DNA of 64,000 nt from Agelas oroides (taxonomy: Eukaryota > Porifera > Demospongiae > Agelasida > Agelasidae), in the NCBI GenBank assembly GCA_949130485.1, contig OX422197.1:4284205-4348204 (forward strand), read 5' to 3'. Under the pieces are notes generated by a model. The model made no database searches and was not told the DNA's origin. It worked only from the letters and a program-made list of their open reading frames with translations. The position numbers were made by a program, and so were the translations under genes. Positions within the stretch are counted from its first letter, which is position 1. Each line of letters begins with the position of its first letter. Shown in pieces: positions 26,601 through 38,600 of the stretch.

Positions 26601-29600
26601 ACCACAGGGAGGAGTTCTTTTATACTAATGTGCAATGGGGCGGTATGGCTATCCCATTGCATTTGGAACCATTCGTTGGCATGGAAGGCACCACAGCCCC
26701 AACTACCTGATGCATCTGAGATGATTATGTTGTCTGGGGCCTCGGCCTTGAGAGGGGCTAGGATGGACATTCCGTTCCAAGTGGAGACCATTTGGTACCA
26801 CCATTCAAGATCCGCACGGAATTGTTGGTTGATGCGATTGTAGGCATCCATATGTTTATGAACAGTGGAAAGTTTGATCATCCGGCGCACAAAATCCCGG
26901 CCGGGTTTCACTACTTTTGCTGCATGTTGTAGAGAGCCAAGGAGTGAGAATAGCTCCCTTTTCTTACAACTTTTACGACCTCTCCATTCCCTGATTGACT
27001 GATTTAGGCAGCGTCATTTTTCTGCAGGCAAGTGGAGCTGCATTTGAACTGTGTCAACTTCAATACCTAATATAGGGAGGGTGGTCAAAGGGCCTTCACA
27101 CTTTTCAGGTTTGGCAGGTACACCGAGGACAGGGAAGGTTTCAAGTGTTGTGGCCAGGGCGGAGGCACACTCCTGTGTGTTGTGTTTGCCAACGATGATG
27201 AAGGCATCAACATAATGGAATACGTTCTGTACCCTCGTTGATCAATACCAGCAATTGCAGTGAAAATAATGAGAGCTGAACGGAGGCTGAAGGGGAGGAC
27301 CTTGTCAAAATACAGCTCCCCTTGCCACTGCATGGCCAGGAGTAGCCTGTCTTCGGGAGCTCTACTGGGACAATGCGGAATTCTTCTTTGACATCTGCTT
27401 TGGCTAGAAGGGCCCCTTGGCCGAGATGGAGGATGGCCTCTGTTACATGGTCGACAGAGATGTATGAAATTGAGCAGGGCTCTTTGTCAATGAAGTCATT
27501 TATGCTGTATCCTTCAGGGGCAGAAAGGTCAACAATTAGCTGCCATTTTCCTGGTTTGTGACGTTTGGGGATAACACCAAAGGTGTTTGTTGGAACCAGG
27601 GTAGGGTGGATGGGTCCTGAATGCAGGTAAGACGGTTTTTACTGAATTCATTACGAAGATAGGCATCCACTACAGATAGATGCTTTGTAGCCGATCGTAG
27701 GTTCTTTCGGCAGGGCTTCAGGTTTTGAAGGCTGTAGTTGAAGCCTATCCTGAAACCATATTGAATGCCTCGTGTGATGAATTCAGCATATGTTGGATCT
27801 GGGTGACCCTGTAGCTCTGATTGCCATTTGGACAGGTCTAGGGGAGTGGTAATAGCCTGGAGCTCTTGGGGTAGCTGGGGGGTAACAGTGGGGATGCAGG
27901 CCCTTAAACCTTCTAGCCGGCACATGTATGGGTAGGGGTATAGCAGGCTGTCGGGGGTGTAGTGTGACAGGCCTGTAAGTGGCAGATTGTAAATTATTTG
28001 ATCAGGCATAATATAAATGTACACTATTTCCATATTTTTCCCTTTAATAAAGGGAAAAAATAGTGTCCCCCCCACACTAAATCTTCCCTTTATACAAGGG
28101 AAAAAATAGTGTCCCCCCCACACTAAATGATTCGGCACATTTCCCTCACTATTAAGGGAAAAAATAGTGTCCCCCCCACACTAAATTTTCCCATTAATAA
28201 GGGAAAAAATAGTGTCCCCCCCCCACACTAAATTTTCCCTTTAATAAGGGGAAAAATAGTGTCCACTCCACACTAATTTTTCCCTTTAATAAAGGGAAAA
28301 AATAGTGTCCCCCCCACACTAAATCTTCCCTTTATACAAGGGAAAAAATAGTGTCCCCCCCACACTAAATGATTCGGCACATTTCCCTCACTATTAAGGG
28401 AAAAAATAGTGTCCCCCCCACACTAAATTTTCCCATTAATAAGGGAAAAAATAGTGTCCCCCCCCCCCACACTAAATTTTCCCTTTAATAAGGGGAAAAA
28501 TAGTGTCCCCCCCACACTAATTTTGCATAAAACCATTAATTGTTTCCTGTCCCATGAAGTGGTGGCAAAAATTTGACACTTCATATTCTTTCACTTGTGA
28601 GTCACTTGTTGAAGCTAGTAGCTGTTCTCAATGTCAGTGGAAGAAGATGGATGATTCAGATCAAAGTTTGGAAGGTTTTTCTCAGTGCAGCTTCACTGGA
28701 AAAGGTAAGATGTGACATCGAATTCAGGATTAGTTATGCTAGTACCAAGCATTATAATAACTTTTTCACAGCAATCAAACATTGTGGCACCTTTTTTGAC
28801 AGCATGTGAACAGTGCATGAAACCAGCAGATGTATACTGCATGGAGTGCAGAAACAACTACTGCAGAGGCTGTTCTAACATTCGCCATGGCCACAAGAGC
28901 AGAGCGTATCATTCTGTGAGGAGGTTGGAAGATTTTGATACAGAAGATGAGGAGGAGATCACCAGCTCTCAGACAGGTATGAGAGTACATGCAGTGGAAA
29001 AAACGGTAGAAATATGTTTGATGTGTAGAGCTTGAGTATGACCCACATCATTAAAGGAGTTCTCCCACTTTAAAAGCATGGGCATCAGTACTGCTAGTCA
29101 TGTATTTTGAACATAATATTCTCCATAACTTTTCAGAAAAGCAAAACACTGAGCTGGTTGGAGTTTTGGCACGAAATTTCCAGCTACACAGCTTCAAACC
29201 TTGGCAGCTAGAAGCAATCCAATCCATTTTGCAGAAGAAGGATGTCATGGTTGTGCAACCCACTGGCAGTGGGAAAAGCCTGTGCTACCAATTTCCTCCC
29301 CTTGTCACCCACAAAATGACCCTCGTGGTGACCCCAACTATCAGTTTGATGGCTGACCAATCCTTGAGCTTGTCTGCCAAGGGGATCCGCACAACATTCC
29401 TTGGGTCGGCTCAGAAAGACTTCTTGGCTGTAGATCGGGTATATCAAGGAGATTGTGATGTGGTATATGTGACACCTGAGCGTCTCTTCAACACTGGTGG
29501 TGAGCTGCAAAATCCCTTCGCCAAACTTACCAAAGAGAGAAGAATTGGGTTAGTTGCCGTTGATGAAGCACATCTTGTATGGAGCTGGAATTCATTCAGG

Positions 29601-32600
29601 TATGTTTAATTGGCTAAGATCAGAGTTATTCACGATCATGGTCTAGAAAGTTTTGTTGTAATCAAGGTGTTCTGAAATTTCAGGATGCAGTATTTGTACG
29701 TGCAGAAAGTCCATCGGTTCTTCCCAGGGTGCCCAGTCATTGCACTCACAGCAACAGCAACCCCCACAGTTCAAATGAAGATCCTTGAAGATCTCCTGAA
29801 GCCAGATGCTACTACCATTTTAGGCTCCATGGACAGGCCAAACATCTACCTGGAAGTGCGAAACCTCCAAATTTCCAAGAGTACAGGTATGTACGTACAT
29901 ACATATAGATGGTTTACCAATAGGCAGGGTCAACTACTTTTGGAGGGTAATTGATAGATAGTCTTTTTGAGATGGTAGAAGCTTCTTGTATCTCTTACCT
30001 GTCTGGATTGAGCCACGCCCCCGTGAAAACTCATTATGACGTGTGTACATACCTTGTCAGTTAGTTTGGTACTAGAAGCACAAAACATCTATATATTACA
30101 AGCATCCCAATGCAGGTATATCATGGCACAGTCAAGTTGCAACCAAAGTGGCTGAAGCAGTTGAGGGAAAGAAGGCCATTGTGTACATGGACTTTGTCAA
30201 AGATGTTGCCCCTGTAGCAATTGCACTTCAAGAGAAAGGCATCAAAAGTGCAGCATTCCATGGGAAGAAGCTCACAGCTAGTGACAAAAGCAAGCTTGTC
30301 AGTAATTGGAGAAGTGGTGTAATCCATGCCATGGTGTGCACCAAAGCCTTTGGAATGGGGATTGACCAACCAGATGTGGATATGGTGGTGAGGATTGGAT
30401 GCCCTCCATCCCTTGAAGACTGGTCCCAAGAGTTAGGAAGAGCTGGCCGGGATGGGAGACAAGCAACAGGTATTTGCAGCCATCTATACTTGTACCATAC
30501 ATTCAGTTTGTTGGCTTATATCAATGTTAACAATTGAACTAGACATACCATGTGACTATGCCTCTCTTTCTCCAGCAATTGTGTTCTACCAGGAGTCAGA
30601 CATTCAACATGCTACTTACTGGGTGGGAGACTCAAGGTCACGAGCACCAGACATTCTTCAAGCCTTTCAAGTATCTTGGAGGTATGTTACATGCATATAT
30701 TATATACCTTGTAGTCACATTGATGATATGTGGATATGTGTAACCACATATAGGTTTGTGCTAGCCCACATTGCGGGAAAATGTCGTCGCCAAGTACTTC
30801 TGGAGTACTTCAACCAGGATACCAGTGACCTAGTGTGTACAGGACACTGCTGTGATGTATGTGCTGCAACTACAGAAGAAAAAGACATGCGGGAGGAGAT
30901 GCAAGCAGTTGTTCGAGGTGTACAGTCTCTGAGCAACAAAGGTGAAAAGAAGGTGAGCATGTCTGAAATTCTCATTCTCAAAATCAGATACCGTAAGCTC
31001 CCGAAAATACGCCCCCCCCCCCTCAGGAACTTATGCGGGAACCTATGGTATACACAATACACACCCACTTTTGTGCAAGGAGTTAAGGATATTATAACTA
31101 GTATATACCTTCCTACCCAGATTGCAGAGTGGATCAAGGGTTGCTATCGTGCCAACACAGTGTGTTGTGAGACAGACAACACATTTGGTTGTGGCAGGCA
31201 TATGTCCCACTCACTTGAAACATGGCGACTTCTGATTCGTGCTGCATGGCTCCTTGGCTACCTAATGAGGTCAATGTCATTGGGTGGTGGGGAGCAGGTT
31301 GCTGGCTCCATTGTTATCAACACCCTGACAGTGACGGAAAAGGGAGAAGAACTCCTCGAAAACCCACATGCTGTTCGCCTCCCAGCTCTCACACAGTGCA
31401 AAACTTCCCAGACCTCAAAGCCTCTGGAAGATCTCGAGTCTGCTGTCATCAAATCTACAAGGGAAAGCAAAGGTACTCATGCTTTGCCTACGGTCAAAAA
31501 GCTCATGCAGTCAAAGGAAAACTGGTACCCTATCCAGCGTCCTGAAGACTACCACTTTCCTGGTGTCTTTTCACACGATCACCCAAAACGAATGGGATAT
31601 TGTGAAGATATCACTATCCTCCCCAACTACATTGCCACTGATCCCGATTTCATGTATAAGGACATTCAAATTGGAAAAGGAAAGGCCCGAGGAAATCGGA
31701 CAATTGAATTGGATGTAGATGGGGGGAAAGAGAGGGTGACATACAAAATAGTTCCTTGCAATGGAGTTAAGATGTGTCCAGCAGAGGGTTGCGACCATGT
31801 GGTTCCCACATGGGAGATCAAACCCTGTCAACAGCACAAAGGACAGCCACTCGCACGAAGTACAGGCTGTCCTGTAGAATTCATCTACATTCGCCCTGAA
31901 AAGGAAGCAGATAACAGGCGGTGGATAACTGGCATTGATCGTTGTTCTGACATGAAGGGTCAGTATCTCCACAACCACCCCCTCCATGCTGCAGCCAAGA
32001 TCCCCGAGAAGGTGAAGAGTGATATCCAGAAAGCTGTGATCAAGAACCCTAGTCTGAAGACAAAAGACATACTTGAAGGTATGTATGCAAGTAAATTACC
32101 TAAAAGTTGGTGGTATCTTGCAGTAACTATCGAAGACTCAAATTTATGCAGCTAGGCATGCATTCTGTTCACTTTGTTGTTGTTTTGTTTTTATTGGCGT
32201 AGGAAAAGGGATGGATTACATGCCTGGAGCAGCCTCACTAGCTGCCACCCATAAAGGAAAGGTTCAGAACCTTCGCCTTGCTGCTTTGCGAGAAAAAACT
32301 CACGGGCTTCCTGCAGAGGCTTGCATTTTGGGTTTAGAGAAGGCGACAAAGCAACATGATGCAGAGCAAGCGAAAGCAACTGGTGATCGACCACATTTGG
32401 CTGAATATCAAACTCTAGGCCATCCCTACAGGAGAGACTATGCTCTGTCCCCATCTCTAACATGGGTTCTCACAATGAGCCCCTTGCAGTCCCAAGTGTT
32501 CATGGAATCAGAATTTATTGAAGCAGACGTCACCTACAATGCTGCGTCTGTCCTTGAGTACCTGATGAATGTTGTAACATTCAACTACACCACAATGGAA

Positions 32601-35600
32601 TGTGAGCAACTCAACATCAATTGCTTTATCCACCTACGTACATGGCATACTATGTGCATAATTAATATATTTGCTTCTGTCATTTAGGGATGATAGTGGC
32701 ACGAGTGAGAATGAACAAGCTCACAGCTGAGGCATACCGAGAGGCATTCAAAGCAACTTTTTCTGCTGTAAAGAGTGACCACCCAGAGTTTGAAGTTGGG
32801 AAGACCCTGCAGGGCATTTTAACAGACTGGTCAGACACCCAGTTGCGAGGGATTGAAGAAGCCACATCCAAAGAGAAGGCTGCCAAAGTTGTCAAAGGAT
32901 GCCAGGTGAGAATGTTTGTGTAATGAGTTCAGCCAGAAAACCTGTTCACGCATGTACACAATGCCCTTTGTTCAACATACGTACTTACAGTCTGCAGTAT
33001 GTTGTGTAATCTTCTTACTTTGTTTAACACATAGGTCCATTTTCAAAGATCTGTGAAAAGGGTGGCTGATCGGGCCAACAAATCTTCCAAGAATGGTTAC
33101 AAAGCCTTTACCTCAATAGCTTATGCTATTCCAAAGTGCACCAGTGCAGAAGATGTAGCAGCCCTTTTTGGAGTGCTTGGAGGCCAGCTGCCATTGGAAA
33201 AAGCTGTGGAAATTCTGCCTGGTTGTAAGGCTGTCACAAGTTACATCCCAGAGCACAAACCCTCCAACTGGAACAGAGGCTGCAGTACATGACTACTAAT
33301 ATCTTTCTTTTGCTTCAGAGATGCTATGTGCTGCATGTGCTGTGATGACAGTAGAGCAGTTCAACAAGCTGCCAACCTCCACCAACGCAGTTGAAGCTTA
33401 CAACCGACTCTCAAAGGGACCATCTCAAGATTCCTTAGAGATTGCCATGATGGCAACTTACAAGACGGACATGGCCGCAGCACTTAGGCACATTGCTCAC
33501 ACCAAGGGTATTACAGTGTCATACGAGAGCCTCTCGCCAACATCTCGCAAGAAGAGGACACAAACAGCCAACAAGGCACGGGCGAAGCGAAGAGCTCGTG
33601 AAGAGGACGACGGTGAAGGTCCCCCAGATAAGAGGCGACATTTGGAAGGTACATTTTTTAAAGGCAAAACATACTACAACAAGAGGTACACAAGTGAGTA
33701 GAGTAAATTGAACACTCATCACTGTAAAGTTCATCCAAAACATTGACTTACATATTTCACATGCATCCATAAACAGGTGCCAAGGTGGAAAAGCAGGGCA
33801 GTCATAAGATCCGGTCAGATTCTGAAACCCAGCTGAGTAGAAAGGTATGTCGATTAACATTGATAACCACTGCATGTTATCACAGGAAACCTGGGGTGTT
33901 GCTACAAACACATGCATGTTTTCTTGAACAAGACAGCTAGCTTGGCCTTATCCCTCCTCAGGGATTGAAAGAACAAGGGGACAACAAGGAGAATGCTATC
34001 GACACAGAAAAGTATGACCGTCCATCCAAGAAAGGAGAGCTAATGTGGGTTAGAAGACTTTGTCTAACTGAAGACGACAGGAATAGACTTGCATCAGGCA
34101 AGTGGCTGAATGGCTCACTGATCAATGCTGCTCAGAACCTCCTGAGAGAGAAGTTTGCGAATGAGAAGGGGTTACAAGACACAATTTCAAAAGAAACATC
34201 ATGGAAGCCGGTGCACGGGGAGTTTGTGCAGATCCTTCATGTTGGAAAGAGCCATTGGCTGACAGTCAGTAACAAACACTGTCCTTCCAGCACAGTTCGT
34301 GTTTATGACAGCATAAAGGGGGCCATTCCAGCTGACGTCAAGATCCAAGTAGCTGCCATTATGCGCTGCCAGGAAGCTGAGCTTGTGTTCGAAGTGATGG
34401 ACGTTGATCTTCAGATTAATGGTGACGATTGTGGTCTTCATGCATTAGCAACTGCGTATGAACTTTGTGCTGGCAATGACCCCACTAGTATCACATGGCA
34501 GCACAATCGGCTCCGGTCACACCTTCAAGCATGTCTGGAGAAGCAAGTGATGAAGCCATTTCCCAAGAAATCTCAGAGGCCAAGTGGCATAGTTAGGGCT
34601 TCATTTCGTATCACTGTCTTCTGTGTCTGCCGAATGCCAGAAGAACGATCAGCAAAGATGGCTCAGTGCCTAGAATGTAGAGAATGGTTCCACCAGTCGT
34701 GTGTGAATATCCCCAAAGCAGTTTTTTCAAGAAAGAGAGAGCCATGGAGCTGTAAAAACTGTAAACATTAGACTGTATAGCACACAAACATCTAGTGAAC
34801 TTGCTTGCATGTACCATTAAAATCAATATTTCATATGAATTTTGTATTAGGCTAACAAACAAGGAGACGGAATAGAGATGCAAGAATTGGTGATAGAAAT
34901 GCATTGAATCTTTTAGTGTGGGGGGGGGGACACTATTTTTTTCAAGGGAAAATTTAGTGTGGGGTGGACACTATTTTTTCCCTTAATAGTGAGGGAAATG
35001 TGCCGAATCATTTAGTGTGGGGGGGGACACTATTTTTCCCTTGTATAAAGGGAAAATTTAGTGTGGAGTGGACACTATTTTTCCCCTTATTAAAGGGAAA
35101 ATTTAGTGTGGGGGGGGACACTATTTTTTCCCTTATTAATGGGAAAATTTAGTGTGGGGGGGACACTATTTTTTCCCTTAATAGTGAGGGAAATGTGCCG
35201 AATCATTTAGTGTGGGGGGGACACTATTTTTTCCCTTGTATAAAGGGAAAATTTAGTGTGGGGGGGACACTATTTTTTCCCTTTATTAAAGGGAAAAATA
35301 TGGAAATAGTGTAAACTTCTACAGAACCATTTGATCATTGAGAATTACGGATTGAATGAGTGACTGATAAGTAATACAGATCATGGCCATCAGGGTGTGA
35401 TATTAGTACCGTAAGTATGCTGAAATGTGGGTATAATATGTGAACCCAATGTTAAGGCTGAGACTTATGATAACTGTTCGTGGGAGGTGTGGAGGTGTTT
35501 ACTATGAGATGGGGTGGTTGGAGCCCTTTGATTTGTTGGAGATGAGGATGCCATTGGGCATTGTGCCAGAGGGTGAGGCCCCCCACATTCAAGACACTGG

Positions 35601-38600
35601 TGAATGCGGCGGCATTTCTTGCCGTATTTGCAGCCTTTCCGGTTGTAGTTCCTGCAGACCTGGTTGTCGGCTGGGTCTGAGTTGGGGCCTGTTTGGCTGG
35701 TGTTACCCTCTGATGCTGGGAGGGAGAGGGGCAGGTTTTTTCCCTTTGCGGGGAGGAGGTTGGTGAAGTCGATATACCCCCAGCAAGAATGCGGTCTTGT
35801 GTTTTGGGGGGGGAATAGATGGTATGCCGTAACCCAGTGAGACCTGTGGGTTGAGGACCGTGGGGACCTCTCGAGCTCCACTCCCACTAGAGATGCTGGC
35901 CAGTAGCTTGGTAATGGATGGTAGAGAGGAGGAGCCTGGTGGGTCTTGCACCAGGGGAGGAGGAGAAGGGAGAGTCCTTAGTGTGGACGGGAGGGTGGAG
36001 GGGTCCGGGAGTGTTCCAAACCTGGGATCTCGGTTGAAGTACGGACAGTGATTGATTTGTCTGGTCCATTGCCTAGGTGTGGCCAACTTGCTATGGAAGG
36101 GCCTGTGGTGAATTAAGTTAGCTAATCAATGGTGTGGGAGGGTGGTGGTGGTGGTAGGATGTTGGGTGTGTTGCATGCTGAACTGGGGAGTGCTCAGCGA
36201 GCTGATGGGGTTTTTGGAGTGACAGTAGTGAAACCCTGTCATGACTTGGTAGGTCAGGGTTCATTAGACCTGCAGAATTAACTTGAGTGGTCGGTGTGAG
36301 GGAGTGTGTGGTGTGGGAGGGGTCATTGTGCTCTAAATGATGTGGGGGTGGGTGGTGAGGTGTGTGTGTGTGCATGTGTGTGTGGGGGGAGGTCATTGTG
36401 ACCTACTGCAACTTGAGGTGGTCTGTATGGGATGGGTGTTACACCCTTTGTTGACCTGGGGTAGTTGTCATAGAGTTGATACAGCAACTTGGGCTGGTTA
36501 GTGTGAGAGTTATGTTATGTCCCTCAGTGTGACCTGGGGTAACTGCTATGTGACTCTCTAGCGCAACTTGGGGTGGTCAGTGTGGGAGTTATGTTATGTC
36601 CCTCAGTGTGACCTGGGGTAGCTGCTATGTGACTCTCTAGTGCAACTTGGGGTGGTCAGTGTGGGAGTTATGTTATGTCCCTCAGTGTGACCTGGGGTAG
36701 CTGCTATGTGACTCTCTAGCGCAACTTGGGGTGGTCATGTGGGAGATGTGTTATGTCCCTCATTGACCTGGGGTAACTGATATGTGACTCTCTAGCGCAA
36801 CTTGGGGTGGTCAGTGTGGGAGTTATGTTATGTCCCTCAGTGTGACCTGGGGTAGCTGCTATGTGACTCTCTAGCGCAACTTGGGGTGGTCAGTGTGGGA
36901 GTTATGTTATGTCCCTCAGTGTGACCTGGGGTAGCTGCTATGTGACTCTCTAGCGCAACTTGGGGTGGTCATGTGGGAGATGTGTTATGTCCCTCATTGA
37001 CCTGGGGTAGCTGCTATGTGACTCTCTAGCGTGGTCAGTGTGGGAGGTGTCCCTGACCTGGGATAGTTGCTGTGGGTCCGTTACTGCAACCTGGGGTGGC
37101 TTGGTATGAGAGGAGTGGTATGCCCCTCGTTGACCTGGAATAGTTGCAGTGCAGTTTGCTATGCCCCGGGGATGGGAGGAGTGAAGAAAGAAAAAGGGGG
37201 GGGAGGGGAAGAAAGAAGAAAAAAAAAGAGGGGGGGGGGGGGAAGAAAGAAGAAAAAGAGGGGGGCGGGGAAGAAAGGAGAAAAGGTTGGGGGGAGGGGA
37301 AGAAAGAAGAAAAAGAAGGGGAAAGGAAGAAGAAAAAGAGGGGGGTGGGAAGGAATACTGTGCCTATGAGAGAAAGTACTGGGATGGCTTGCCTATTCGG
37401 AGAGCCCAGAGGGCCATCACACTCGGAGACCGAGTGGAGAAGGAATAGGCAGCTGTTCCCATGGGGCCTGGTTTTTAATAGGGAGAGGGATAGATTTTGA
37501 GGGTTGGGTGGAACTTATTTCTCACCCGGGGTCGGTGGGTGGAACTGTTTGAGAGCCTTTGCCAGCTCCTCCGCGGATTGGATGGCCCTCATTGGAAGAT
37601 CGGTGGTGGGCGTTTCGAGTTGGCTCCTGCCCTGCTTGGTTGCGGGGGGAGACCCTTCCGGTTCGGGTTGGTATTCGCTGTCATCTGCCATGAGAACTGA
37701 AAAGATTCAGAGGTTGCCACTTCACTTCAACTTACTTGGAATAAAGGCGCACGAATATTCGTGCCCCTCTGCTGTTAACTTGCTTTAACCACCGTTAAAT
37801 CTTATGATAACTGTGGGTCGTGTGGAGACAATATGAGTTAGAAGTCCTCTCCACTAGTTAATGTACAGTACCTTAACGTACTTCCTTTTGTCTTTTTTTG
37901 CTCATGGACACGATTACAAGAAGTGTCTTTCTCTGTTGCTAGCACTCAAGTCTTTTGAGAGATCTCTGACATGCAAGAAGTTCACTGTCTTTTATGTATA
38001 TTGCCCAAGTTTGTCCTTGTCTTTGTTGAAGAGTGCATGTGGTAGTGGGGTATGTAAGCTAAGTGTGTGTTATGTAGAGTTTGTATACTTCAATCGTAAA
38101 CCCGTAACAGATGAACCTACATATATTCATACATACAAGCATACATCATGCATACAAATTATACATACAATATATGTACATACATACATTCGTGCATATG
38201 TACATGCATCAAACGTACATACATGTACATACATCAAGCATACATACATACATACGTACACAAGTAACTTCTTGGTGCCCATGCAATTATATCCTCATGC
38301 AATTACGTATGTCCTCACGCTAATCTGTTTAGCATATTTTAGTGAGATACTGCTCAGTAAGTAGGCGAGCTTTGTAAAAGTGGCTTTTTAATGGACCACA
38401 AGGTTAGTTAAAAGGAGTTACTCAGTGGGAATTCTAAAGGGGTCAAAATTTGTTTGCTTATACAATCTGTCAGTGTGTGATGAAAGTGTGGTGCATTTTA
38501 TAATTTACACAGTATCATAACTTGTATAATTGTGTTATGATGCTTTTTATTTATTACTGCAGTGTTTAAAATATTCAAGCTTAGTCCAGACCAGTTTGAA

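Larger units (their letters stand above)
28005..35328 (+). mobile_element. RecQ-MULE composite DNA transposon, 7,324 bp, apparently complete
   Basis: A complete-looking cut-and-paste element is bounded by a 9-bp duplication (ATTTGATCA) and inverted terminal arrays (28,021-28,524 and 34,911-35,316). The outermost 15 bp of each side are alike only in part (both start GG), then 5'-TACACTATTTCC and onward are perfect inverted copies. The interior holds a single long plus-strand gene. A 9-bp duplication and GG ends are typical of Mutator-like elements, which agrees with the DDE domain. It inserted between gag and RT of a minus-strand DIRS element inside WDR24 intron 1. The open reading frame and neat ends suggest a fairly recent insertion. 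Confidence 0.88.
25330..37730 (-). mobile_element. DIRS-like retrotransposon 1, split by a nested DNA transposon
   Basis: Reading the minus strand from right to left gives a leader exon (37,691-37,515), gag with a zinc knuckle (36,086-35,465), reverse transcriptase (27,999-27,010), RNase H (26,911-26,222) and tyrosine recombinase (26,034-25,346). This is the gag-RT-RH-YR order of DIRS elements. The 7.3-kb element at 28,005-35,328 sits between gag and RT. Removing it leaves one copy of the 9-bp duplicated site. The outer ends and any inverted repeats of the DIRS element were not resolved, so the limits are approximate. Confidence 0.78.

Noticed and set aside
28021-28524. CRISPR-like regular repeats
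   Set aside because: Units are palindromic, spacers are not unique, there is a higher-order 242-bp duplication and an inverted copy at 34.9-35.3 kb; this is a transposon end.
31000-31120. Read-through of helicase exon 7 into exon 8 as one exon
   Set aside because: A frame stays open, but it includes a long C-run; strong donor (AAG|GTGAGC) and acceptor (CCTACCCAG) sites remove it and keep phase.
37067-37500. Plus-strand Gly/Lys/Arg-rich frames
   Set aside because: Low-complexity translation of a polypurine tract within a retroelement.
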